Shown: piece after piece, positions 6,712 to 17,000 of the stretch
Numbering within the stretch: the stretch's first letter is position 1
How the letters are laid out: each line of letters starts with the position of its first letter
Assembly (NCBI GenBank): GCA_021773015.1
Contig: JAJFKW010000001.1
Location: 2,153,305 to 2,217,304 of the forward strand
Direction of reading: 5' to 3'
Length of the DNA: 64,000 nucleotides
Origin: Woeseia sp.
GTDB taxonomy: Bacteria > Pseudomonadota > Gammaproteobacteria > Steroidobacterales > Woeseiaceae
Notes under the pieces: generated by a model
Database searches by the model: none
Told to the model about the DNA's origin: nothing
Seen by the model: the letters and a program-made list of their open reading frames with translations, nothing else
Translations under genes and position numbers: made by a program

Positions 6712-8851
6712 TGAATTTTCTCGACAGCAGTCGCCGTGCATTTCGATACCAGCGAAATGCCAGAGGTTCCCAACCGTGATCGAAGCGCACGAATACACGT
6801 TGGCCAAGACGCTGCGATGCAATTTTACTATCTACTTGCAGGTCAAATTGAAACATTGACTGAAATGCACGCTGCCCGCTGGCTCCGGGGTCAGTCGCAA
6901 TTTGACCGCCGCCTTCAGTACTCAACGCCATACTGGGTAACTCGTCAGTCGCCGCTGGAACTTCACGCTTTACCGATGCACTCAGAACGTTGTCCATCTG
7001 ATCAGATAGCAGGACCGAGACGTCGAGCAGTCGGTGTCGAACGAGATCGACGTCCTTCTGCGGTACGACGACGCGGATCGTCGTGACACTATCGTCGACT
7101 ACAAACGCAACGGCAGTACCACGTGGCAGAAATTGACCGGGTAAATCCAATGGCGATGCATGCAAGAGAAATACACCATCAACCGGGGCGGTAATTGTAA
7201 GGTCGCTAACATCGCGTTGTGCCTCCACCAATCGTTGTTCGGCAAAACTCAACTCTTCGCGAATGGTCGTTGCTGCGACCTGATCGATAATCGCCGCTGC
7301 CGCATACCGTGTCGCAATCTCCGCGACGTCCGCCTGCAGCATCGCAATACGAGCGGATAGCAATGCATCCTCGCTACGGACCAGCACTTGCCCTTCTTTG
7401 ACTGCCTCACCGGGAATCGCCGCCACACCGGTGACAAATCCGCTGGTCGCGGCTCGAACCCAAGACTCCTCAGGAGTCCATACCACACCCTGGGCCAATG
7501 TTCGCAGAGGCATTGGAACCGCCAAAAGCAATAGCGCAATTGCACCAACTAAAACGCCGCTGGCGGTGATCGCAACACTTCGTCTACCAGCAAGCGACGA
7601 ATCCGTGAACAAATAATGTAACTTCTTCAGCAACGGCGCCAGCAATGTCGAATAACCGGCCCAAGCAGCCAGGATGACGCCGAGCACGAAGTATTTACTG
7701 GCCACCATGCTAAGGATGACCAGCATGATAAACATGCGGTAGAGGAATGATGCGACTGAATAGAACAGTAACCACCTCGCCTCACCGGTCGAGGCTTCCG
7801 CTGGTTCTATGTCCTTCACGCGCAACAGTAAGCGACGCGTCAGGTAGCCGAAGTACTGGTTCGAACGAGACGCGAGGTTCGGCATCTCTATCCAATCCAT
7901 GAATATATAGTAACCATCGAAGCGTAACAGCGGATTGCCGTTGAAAAAAAGCGTGGAGACGCCCGCTATGAGCATTGTATTGTAGGCAACGGTTCGCAAC
8001 GTCCCTGGTTCAACGTTGAGCCAAACGAACATCGCGACTGACGCGAGCAATAATTCAAACATCATGCCCGCAGCGCTGACAACTGCCCGCTGGTACTTAT
8101 GACGGAACGCGGATGACTGCGAGGCGTCGACGTAGGGAACTGGCACGAAGACAAGAAGCATTACACCTACTTCGTGCACTTCTCCGCCCCACTTTCGCAC
8201 CGCAAGGGCATGACCTAATTCGTGAAACGCTTTTGCAAACGGAAAAATTAAAGCAATCAGTGCCAAATTTTGGGCGCTTAGGACTTTCTCTGTGACATTT
8301 TCGCTCAATGACGGCCAGTTGATTGCTACTTGAATAGTCGCGTAAGTGACGGCAATCAACCAAAGTATCGCTGTAGCCTTGCTAAATGCGAGGTCCGCTA
8401 ACACCTGTCGCTTGGCCAGCCAGCGCTCGGGGTCAAATAGCGGCACCTTAATCGAAAGCGGGCTGCGCCAACGCGCCGCTCTTTCCTGTTGCTGCCGTTT
8501 TTCGCTCCGACTATTCAGTTCCGCGACATCGGGTGGCGCGCCACTTAACAGCACATCTGCTGCGTGTAGCTGAGTTAGTAGGGATATGATTTCGTCCTGG
8601 GTTGGCGCGTCATCGCCATGACGTTCGAAGCAAAGCGTCCATATTTCATTGACTGTGCGCTTACCGTCAAGCATTCCGATAATGAAGTTGGCCAGCGGAG
8701 AAAAGCGATGAAATCTGCCCGACACATGATCTTGAAGTACAAACCAAATTTCGCCCCGGTAGCGGTGGCGATGGATCCGAACGTGCGACCTGAGGCGTGG
8801 CCGCAACGTTGCTACCCGGTACCAGGAGCTGCTATAGACCGATTCAGACAT
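6704..8851 (-). CDS. PqqD-like / M50 metallopeptidase / HlyD hybrid membrane protein
   Basis: This 715-residue protein combines three parts. Residues about 25-105 resemble PqqD, the small peptide-binding fold also used as RiPP recognition element. A multi-helix membrane region follows with the M50 site-2-protease signature: HELGH at 210-214 and NPLLRFDGYY at 306-315, whose Asp312 would be the third zinc ligand. After further helices, residues about 450-700 form a HlyD-type adaptor with lipoyl halves (SGFVTGVAAIPGEAVKEGQ and TITAPVDGVFLL) around a helical hairpin. Such proteins occur in peptide export loci. It follows the GAF-HlyD gene by 6 nt and overlaps the SecA-like gene. I infer an inner-membrane platform that may bind the cargo N-terminus, cleave it, and connect to TolC. 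Confidence 0.9.
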   Translation of the reverse strand: MSESVYSSSWYRVATLRPRLRSHVRIHRHRYRGEIWFVLQDHVSGRFHRFSPLANFIIGMLDGKRTVNEIWTLCFERHGDDAPTQDEIISLLTQLHAADVLLSGAPPDVAELNSRSEKRQQQERAARWRSPLSIKVPLFDPERWLAKRQVLADLAFSKATAILWLIAVTYATIQVAINWPSLSENVTEKVLSAQNLALIALIFPFAKAFHELGHALAVRKWGGEVHEVGVMLLVFVPVPYVDASQSSAFRHKYQRAVVSAAGMMFELLLASVAMFVWLNVEPGTLRTVAYNTMLIAGVSTLFFNGNPLLRFDGYYIFMDWIEMPNLASRSNQYFGYLTRRLLLRVKDIEPAEASTGEARWLLFYSVASFLYRMFIMLVILSMVASKYFVLGVILAAWAGYSTLLAPLLKKLHYLFTDSSLAGRRSVAITASGVLVGAIALLLLAVPMPLRTLAQGVVWTPEESWVRAATSGFVTGVAAIPGEAVKEGQVLVRSEDALLSARIAMLQADVAEIATRYAAAAIIDQVAATTIREELSFAEQRLVEAQRDVSDLTITAPVDGVFLLHASPLDLPGQFLPRGTAVAFVVDDSVTTIRVVVPQKDVDLVRHRLLDVSVLLSDQMDNVLSASVKREVPAATDELPSMALSTEGGGQIATDPGASGQRAFQSMFQFDLQVDSKIASQRLGQRVFVRFDHGWEPLAFRWYRNARRLLSRKFNV

Positions 8852-8857
8852 CGTGAA

Positions 8858-10690
8858 TTATGGCGTCCATGACCAAAATGCCAATTTGAGCCAGCGCGAT
8901 AGCTGGTGCGTCCAGATCCAAATGAGCCGTCGCTCTTCGATGTCGATTTTCCCAACACCTTCCATACCTGGCCTGACGCCAACCGGCGCGTCCTTTAGAT
9001 TTGCTTCAACTCGAAAGTAATTCACACCTTCCGCACTACTGGCAACGGATGTCAGACGCGTAACTTCGAGCGCCAAGGGTTGATCCGGCAGCGCTGCCAA
9101 CAACAATGAACCTTGCTGCGTCGGCAGCACACTTGCGATATCGTGCTCGTCAACTTCAAGCACGACGCGATAGCGATTCAACGGCGCCAATTCGTAGAGC
9201 ACTTCACCTCGTTCGACAGCCGCCCCCAGCGATTGGCTGAGGTCGCCGCTGATAATGAGACCATCGAACGGCGCCACAACTTTTGTTCGTTGGATTTGTT
9301 CGTCCAGCAGCGCGAGGTGTGCATCTGCTTGCTCAATCTGCGCATTAATAATTTGCACATTGGCACGCTCTCGTTTGGCCATCGCGTCCTGCAGTCGGGC
9401 GGCCATTTGCGCGCGCTCCGAACTAACCTGCACGCGTTCGAGTCGCAAATCACGATCATCGAACTCAAACAAGAGTTTACCCGCATCGACGATGTCGCCC
9501 GGCCGCACGGCAGCACTCGCAATATAACCCTCTATCGGGGCACTGATCACGCGCCGTTCAGCACCTTCGACACGACTTGTCGCTGATACGCGGTACTCGC
9601 CCGTCAGTCCGATCGACAATCCAACGAATAGCAACATCACAATGGCTACAAGCTTTCGTAGCAAATACCCAGGACCGAGAACTCTCCGAACTGCGGTACC
9701 AGCCGCTGCTGCGATCTTGACAAATATCGAGCGGTCCTCGCGGCGCTTCGAATCCAACATCGGACCAATAGCGATCCCGACAGACTTGCAGAGTTCAATT
9801 GTTGTGTCATCGAAACCGATCTCGACGTGGCGTTCCAATGTCATCGCACCGCAAAATTCGCCGGCACTGAGTAGTGGCACACTGAGAATTGCCGATCCGC
9901 CGACCAGCCCTGACAGTTTCTCGTGCTCGCGCGACACAAAATAATCGCTTTTAGCTGCAGCAGGTACAGCGATGACAGAATGTTGGTCGATTGCTTCATC
10001 CATCGCGTTGCCAATTGCGCGAACAAGATTCATGTGGCCGCCAATTTGTGATGAATGCGATACGGCGACGATATCCGCAAACCCCGATTTGACGAACCCC
10101 AGGCTCACTCGATCACATTCAAGCAGCACCGCAAGCTCTGTTACGACGGCCCTCGCCGCATCGAGAAATCGCTCATGGCTTAGCGATGTGGCGATCAGAT
10201 CGAGTACAGTTATCAATCGATCGGTAATCTGTTGCTCGTCGCCAATCGCCGTTCGTCGCATGTGCATATCGAGCCACGCGCTTCCCCACTGCAGCTGCCG
10301 CAGCAATTCGCTGGCGTTGGCCGTGGGCTCCACACCGATTGCAACGACACCCACATTATTGCCGGGCTGACCAAGCGGATAGGCGACCGCCAGCACCTCA
10401 TCGTTTTGGTCGATTTGAGATTTAGCTAGTGTGAGCGTCTCCTCCGCAAGATGCATGACGCCCGGTAGCAACGCGTCTTGCTCCGGCCAAAAGGCAACGG
10501 GCTTATAGTCATCCGAACCATCTTGCCGCAACACAACCACTGCACACTTAACGCCCTTGAGCATAGAACACTGCAGCACCAACCAGGCACGACAGAACTC
10601 GACCACCGATTTTGCGTTGCCAAGTTGCGACCAGAGCAATTGATCGACGAATATCAGGTTGCCACTATCTGTTTCCGCCCGAGTATCCAT
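8858..10690 (-). CDS. GAF-domain / HlyD-adaptor hybrid membrane protein
   Basis: The ATG at 10690 is preferred over an upstream ATG at 10741 that lies inside the preceding gene; it gives 610 residues. The N-terminal half is cytosolic, with a first GAF-like region (about 20-140) and a clearer GAF domain (about 175-320). A single membrane helix (about 355-375, KLVAIVMLLFVGLSIGL) leads to a periplasmic adaptor: lipoyl halves ISAPIEGYIASAAVRPGDIV and VVAPFDGLIISGDLSQSLG flanking a coiled coil, then a beta-barrel. Fusing a GAF sensor to an adaptor is unusual and suggests that export responds to a cytosolic ligand. It lies 10 nt after the DUF3467 gene and 6 nt before the M50 gene. Confidence 0.88.
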   Translation of the reverse strand: MDTRAETDSGNLIFVDQLLWSQLGNAKSVVEFCRAWLVLQCSMLKGVKCAVVVLRQDGSDDYKPVAFWPEQDALLPGVMHLAEETLTLAKSQIDQNDEVLAVAYPLGQPGNNVGVVAIGVEPTANASELLRQLQWGSAWLDMHMRRTAIGDEQQITDRLITVLDLIATSLSHERFLDAARAVVTELAVLLECDRVSLGFVKSGFADIVAVSHSSQIGGHMNLVRAIGNAMDEAIDQHSVIAVPAAAKSDYFVSREHEKLSGLVGGSAILSVPLLSAGEFCGAMTLERHVEIGFDDTTIELCKSVGIAIGPMLDSKRREDRSIFVKIAAAAGTAVRRVLGPGYLLRKLVAIVMLLFVGLSIGLTGEYRVSATSRVEGAERRVISAPIEGYIASAAVRPGDIVDAGKLLFEFDDRDLRLERVQVSSERAQMAARLQDAMAKRERANVQIINAQIEQADAHLALLDEQIQRTKVVAPFDGLIISGDLSQSLGAAVERGEVLYELAPLNRYRVVLEVDEHDIASVLPTQQGSLLLAALPDQPLALEVTRLTSVASSAEGVNYFRVEANLKDAPVGVRPGMEGVGKIDIEERRLIWIWTHQLSRWLKLAFWSWTP

Positions 10691-10700
10691 CTCTGCACGC

Positions 10701-11012
10701 CTACTCCGCCTCTTGACGCTTATCGATAACAATGTCGCCAAATGTCGACTCGTACTTTTTGATCGTCCCGTCCAACAACATGAGCATGCGCTTAGCTGCG
10801 TATGGGCTGAGCATGATACGGTGACTCAGTAGAATCGTCAGATCCTTTTGCCCCGCATGCCACGTTTGATTGGTGCCGAATAACAGCGTCACCTCTTCGC
10901 GAGTACACGATACATTGGCAACATTGGCATAGGCCGCTTCCATGTTCGAATCATCCCAATTGACCTTCCGTGTCGTCTCAGCACCGTTATTTATCTTGTC
11001 TTCTTTTGCCAC
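10701..11012 (-). CDS. DUF3467 family small protein
   Basis: The start is a GTG at 11012, fixed by a strong Shine-Dalgarno (GGGAGGTT, about 4 nt upstream); no ATG is suitably placed. The 103-residue product carries the DUF3467 hallmarks: NWDDSNMEAAYANVANV, TREEVTLLFG and the helix-forming LSPYAAKRMLMLLDG. The family is uncharacterised; it reads as several beta-strands followed by a long helix, with no signal peptide, so it should be cytosolic. It sits between the giant cargo gene (39 nt away) and the GAF-HlyD gene (10 nt). By position I suspect a chaperone or pilot for the giant protein, comparable in role to SecB, but nothing in the sequence proves this. Confidence 0.85.
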   Translation of the reverse strand: MAKEDKINNGAETTRKVNWDDSNMEAAYANVANVSCTREEVTLLFGTNQTWHAGQKDLTILLSHRIMLSPYAAKRMLMLLDGTIKKYESTFGDIVIDKRQEAE

Positions 11013-11051
11013 TTTAACCTCCCTTCAGTTGCCTGCGAACAGGCTGCTGCA

Positions 11052-14000
11052 TTACCAGTGAATTCGTTTTCTTTGTACTGGACTCTGGTTTTGCTGTGAC
11101 GCAAGCCAGCCCGAAAGTCCAAGCAAACCCATTCCCATTGACCCCGTTTCCGGCGCCAGATCATCAATGTGACAGGCAGCCCCACTGTCGAGCTTAATTT
11201 CTACCCTGCGATTCTCGGCGCGACCTTCAGCAGTGTCGTTATTGGCAATCGGCAGTTCTTCGCCATACCCAACCGAGCGCAGGATGTCAGGATTCACACC
11301 GTACTTTTGCAACGCATCTGTAACAGCAATCGCGCGGTCGAGCGATAACTGAAGATTGTGGTTCTCGTCGCCTGCATTATCGGCATGACCGCTAATTTGC
11401 ACGATAAGACCATCGAAGCCCGCAAGAACGGTTGCGGCCCCGATAAGATAGTCGTGCGATGCAGGCGTCAGCATTGCTGAGTTCAGTTCGAATGTCACTT
11501 GCGCCAGGTAGTTTTGACAAACCGCTTCATGAAATTGATTGCCATGTGCGCGACCACCAGTTGATACGCTGATGGTGCTCGCTGATATTGGCGCCCGGTC
11601 GGCGAAAACGTCGCCAACATGATAGGGCGACACCAAAAATCGATCTTTAAGATACAAGCCAAACATCTCGCTAGCCGCAAGATCGAGCGGCTGCTGCCCG
11701 AGCACAACCACGCTGCTGGCAAGGTCGCCGTCGTACAGCACACGACCATATTCGTAGATAAGAATGTCTTCAGATAGCGAGCCGAAAAGCGTATCAAAGC
11801 CGGCGCCACCGATGATGACATCGTTGCCGTCACCCCCTAGCCGTGAAGCATCGTTCATCTGCCCGCCGGCAAGCCGGTCTGCACCGCCGATAAAAAAGTC
11901 GGTTGCTTCGACAGATATCACGTCGCCGTCGTTGAATGTTAGCTGGCCGCCATCGCCGATGACAATGTCATCTCCCGCGCCACCGCTTATGATGTCACCA
12001 TCACTACCGCCGAGAAGCAGATCGTTCGTACTGCCGCCCAACAGTCGATCCGTACCGCCTGCATCTGCCTGCAGCGTTTCTACGCGCACGACCTGCGCAA
12101 GCGAGCGCTCTCGATCCTGATAAGTAACTTCACCCTCATCTCCAAACAAGAATAACGGCGCATTCCAGGCTGCTCCATCGACAATGTCGCTACCCAGTCC
12201 GCCTTCAATCACCAGCAGCCCATCGTCTGCGGAATTGTCGAGGTCCAGCATCGTTATCTGATCGTCCCCGCTATTGGCGTGAAATGTCGTCACGTTATCG
12301 CTGAGCGTGCTGACAAAAGACACGACATCGGAGCCAGAGCCCGCCCAGATGTTGATCCCACCAGCAAATCCGCCGCTTGCCGCATAATTGATCGCGGCGG
12401 GCGCCAACCCACCAATCCGGTTGTCGCTTATAGATACATCGGTATCTGCGACCGCGGACCCGCGATCACTGATATTCAGGGTATTGAAGCCCTCACCGGC
12501 AAAGATGCTAAGTTCACCCTGAACCGCATCAAGAATTCCGCTGAGCGCGCCACGGATCGGTTCGGTAACCGGCGCTGTGTTTGAAACATTGAGTGTATCG
12601 TCGCCATCATTCGTCGCAATCGTCGTCAAAGACGGCCCGTCATCATTCAATGTACCTTGCACATTAAACTCGTCGTTGCCGCTGCCGAGTCCAATATTCA
12701 CATTGTTAGCGCTATCGTAAACAATGCCGGGTACGCCGTCCCCTGGTGCGCCCATACCCAACCCGGTCAGTTCAGCGCGGCCCGTCACATCGTTGATACG
12801 CAAGGTACCGACGTTGTTCGGCTGGATAAGTTGGTTGCTCAGCAGGCCGAGCTCTGTATCGGCCGGATCGTCCGCATCCAGAACGAAACGGACAAAGTCA
12901 CCCGACAGCAATGTCAACATTAATCTGCTCTCGTCGGTATCTATCGCCGCCGAGATGCGATCGCCAACACCGGCGCTCGCAAGTGCGGCGTTGATGTCGG
13001 CTTCGAGGTCCGCAAGACTGTTATTGTCGAATACCGCGACGCTGTTGTTCGAGAATCCAAGCTCGAGTGCCGCTGGATCATCGGCGTCAACCTGCAGGCT
13101 CACGTCGTCGCCTTGCAATGACTCAATGACCAGCGTATCGCCATCGACTCTGGCGATGACCCGCTCGGGCTCCAGGCCAAGCCGATCAAACGCTGTGTTG
13201 ATGTCATCTACAAGATCGTCAGCCGATTGGTTGCTCGCATCTATCGGCACCGTGACTTCGTAGCGTTGTTCGCCAACATCCAAAATAAAGAACGCATCAC
13301 CGCTCAGACGTCCGTTTGCCGCAGCAGCCAAAGGCGCGTCAGCCCGCAAAACGCCAACCTCGGCGACCACTGTGACCGAGACAAACTCGCCATCGCCGAA
13401 GTCAATATCGATGTGTGCGTCGCCGCTCAGCCGGCCATTCGCCTGTGCGGAGCCGCTTAGCTGCGATAATGCCGACGTTGTCATTCCGCCATCGCCGCTA
13501 TCGTCAATATTCAGTGTGTCGATACCCGTGCCGCCCGAAATATCGAGGAGGCCATTGATCAAATTGACAGAACCCGACGCGCCGATACCCGCTGTACTTC
13601 CTACATTAATGAGATCGGCGCCGTCATCGCCGCTGGCCCGGACGTCACCCTGCATTGAGCGAATATCGATGGTGTCGTCTCCGGAATTGCCTACGATCGC
13701 CGCAGTACTACCAAAGTTGCTCGTTTCCAGCAGGATAGAATCGTCTCCGGCTTCACCATCCACTGTGACCATTCCGGAAAGGCTTTGTATGTCGACATCG
13801 TCGTCGCCTATGCCGGCAAATATTTGGCTGCTGCCATCGATCGTACTCTCAATGGTGAAGCGATCACTGCCCGAACCTAACTGCAACGTTAGATCCGCAA
13901 AATCCGAATACTCTATGTTGATCTGCATGCCGAGTCCGCTGAGCACACTGTCTGTGAGCATTCCGTCGTTATTTTCCCCGTCATCAGCATCTGTAAGCGA

Positions 14001-17000
14001 CAATAAATTATTTCCTTCATCACCGTCGATGATGAGCGAGCCAGTTAGCGCGCTGCCCCGTATGCCGTTCAACGTAATAAAATTCGTCTCGCTGTTTTCA
14101 AACCCCCCAACGTCTATCGCGTCGTCACCGAGCCCGCCGCTAATGCTGACTGACGTGCGACTGTTTGTGCTGCCGATCTGAATCGTGTCAGCACCTGCGA
14201 GCGCAGTGACCTCCACCGCCTCAATTCCACTGCCTTGCGATACGTTTTCTACGGTAATGGTTGCATTGCCGCCCATAGCTAGCGCGTTAAGCGTTACGGT
14301 CGAATTATCGTTGATGGCCTCAACCTGACCCGCAAGTTCACTGTCGTTAATTGCGTCGTTTAATGCGTCGACAAGATCACCGACGGATTGTGGGTCATCA
14401 ACATCCTCGGGCTGAACGATGAGTAGTACTGCTTCTGTATCACCAATACTCAACAACAAGCGCGCATCTCGATCAAGCACGCCTGACGCCAAGCTGGTAT
14501 CTGCGGTCAGTGTTCCCTCAGCACTGTCGCCTGACTGAAATCCGAGAACAACGTTCGGTTCACCGTAACTAAATCGAGGATTGTCGCTGCTGTCTGCGTC
14601 GAGCACCGTCACAATATTGGTATTGTCGATTTCCAACATGTCGGCGCTTTGCGAACCGAAGAATAGTGCAACATCCGTATCCCAGAAATCCCCGGTGTCG
14701 AACAACCGCGTATTTGCGGTGGCGCCCTGTCCGACGCGCGATTCGACCGCATGCGCAGTATAGGTATCCGACCCGGCTCCGCCGTCGAGCACAATAGTCT
14801 GCGAGCCAGTCTGAAATATGTTGAAGTTGTCACCACCGCGACTGCCAATGATAGTTTCAACGCCGTAACCGTTGTGCGACACCGAATTGCCAACGGATGC
14901 GGCATGCGTGTTATTCAACTGCCAGACAGCGGTCGCCGCATCGATGGACGCGGGCAGCAGGCCAGCAAATTCGTCAGCAACCGAAATCTCAAAACTGCTG
15001 TCGGTAACTGCCGTTACAGTGAATTTATTGTTCAGTGCATTCGCGTCCACGACCGCATCATCGATATTGCTGCCAAACACAGCAATTTCATCGCCGAAGG
15101 AAAGACCGTGTCCTATCGATTGGATCTCGACAAATACACCGACTCCGTCATCACGAATCGTCACACCTTCGATAATTCCCGTGCCGCTCTCGTTACGCTG
15201 TACAAACGCGTCGTCGAATAAGAAGGGAGGATCGGAGAATGTCGTTCCATCTAAATTGAAGGTGCGTGAGTCAACAACCGTAACGGTGTATTCAACACCC
15301 TCCAGAACTGTCTCACCGCTGACGGGGTCGACGCCGCCTACAAACACCGTATCGCCACTTTGCAGCCTATGCCTAAGAGACGTTTCGATTTGAATTGGCA
15401 TCTCCGAACCGTCTGGATCAGCCGCTCGAAATTCGTCAACAATGAGCGCGCTTCGATCAAGCTGAAAAATACCACCCTCGACATAAGTTAGTTCATCAGG
15501 CAGACCGGAAACAATCACTGTAAAGGCGTCCGGGTCCGCAGGATCGACACTCACCGTAAAATTCTGGTTTACATCAACTAGTGTGCCGGGATTGCTGCTG
15601 TCTTCGACTTCAGCGCCGGTGAGCGTAATTTGGTCACCGTTTTGCAGTCCATGCCGCGTTGACGTCACACGTAACCCATTTGGCGTGGCGACAATATTTT
15701 CAATAGCGCCTACTCCGACGTCGCTGCCCAGTTGGAAATTGATATCCGTCGTCGCATCTGAAAAATCCCAGGTATCCACGCCGCCGGACGGCGCAGCCAG
15801 GCCTAGGAGATCGGTTTCCTCATCGACTTCGTCGTTACCCCAGTTGCTACTGAATCGATAGGTGTCATCACCGTCCCCACCGACGATAGTGTCGTCGCCA
15901 GTTCCACCTTCGATGTCGTCATCGCCATCGCCACCGGCAATCGTATCGTTGCCAGCTCCGCCGAATATCAGATCAGCACCACGGCCACCTGTAATCTGGT
16001 CATTACCGTCCCCTCCGTCTATCTCATTCGCGACCGCAGTGGCTGAAACGCCGCCGACTCGAATAATGTCATTCCCTTCGTCGCCAAAAATGACATTGCG
16101 TATACCCGCAGCACCAATAATGGTGTCATCGCCCGTCCCACCTCGCACTTCAACTTCGATCCCGGATCCAGCCAGCCCCTCCAAATTGATCATGTCATCG
16201 CCTGCACCCGCATTTACAGTAATCTTGTCGACACCGATAAAGCGTTGTTCGGGTCCGTTCTCCGTAGCACTGACAAAGACACTCCCGCTATCGAATCGCA
16301 CGTAGACGCTCTCGTTGCCGTCTGCCAGCGACCCATGAATGCGATTTTCGCTGGCCGTTCCCATGTTCAGCTGCAATACGCCACTGCCAAGATCCTGCGC
16401 CAATATTGGCGGCCGCTCGAACGGAATATCGAAACTAGCCAGCGTCACTCTGCCAATTTCGTATTCGTCAGACCACAGCCCGAATAACACTTCGACATAC
16501 GCGCGCAAAAAAGCATCGATCCTGCCGCTGGTATCGAAAATCGCCAACGGATTGAAGTCGTTAAGCAATATATTGCCTAACATTTCGCCGAGCCGAACTT
16601 TAGTGTCTTGGTTCGGATCGTTCAGATTGAACAGGATGCTCGCGTTTATTCCACCTTCGACGCCGGCGGATGCAACACCCGCGTCGAGCGATGCGCCTGC
16701 GGCAATACCGCCCTGCAATGTAACCTCGGGTATGTCCACACCGTCAGCATCGACATCGGTAATGAAAAATCCGTTAACCAGGTCGAGCGGGTTGTCACTT
16801 GCGAGGAATTGATTCAATCCGAGCGTATCGTAGCCAAAGCCCAAGTCGACTGTGGCGCTGAAGAAGCCGCGCAGGGTTGCAAACAGTGGCGGAAATATCG
16901 GAAAGCGCTGCAGGTATTCAAAATCGAAACCAAACGGCGGTAGGTCATACGTAATCAAATTAACGTCGGGTTTGCCTAACAGCAAATCGACAATGTTGCC

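Noticed and set aside
6712-6822. Longer N-terminus for the SecA-like protein
   Set aside because: The extra 37 residues lie inside the M50 hybrid gene and do not resemble SecA; the ATG at 6711 fits the gene overlap.
13372-14181. Long plus-strand frames opposite the giant gene, including 23713-24768
   Set aside because: They lie antisense to a gene of very biased, Asp/Gly/Ser-rich codon content, which leaves the opposite frames open; their products are Ser/Pro/Thr-rich without domains.
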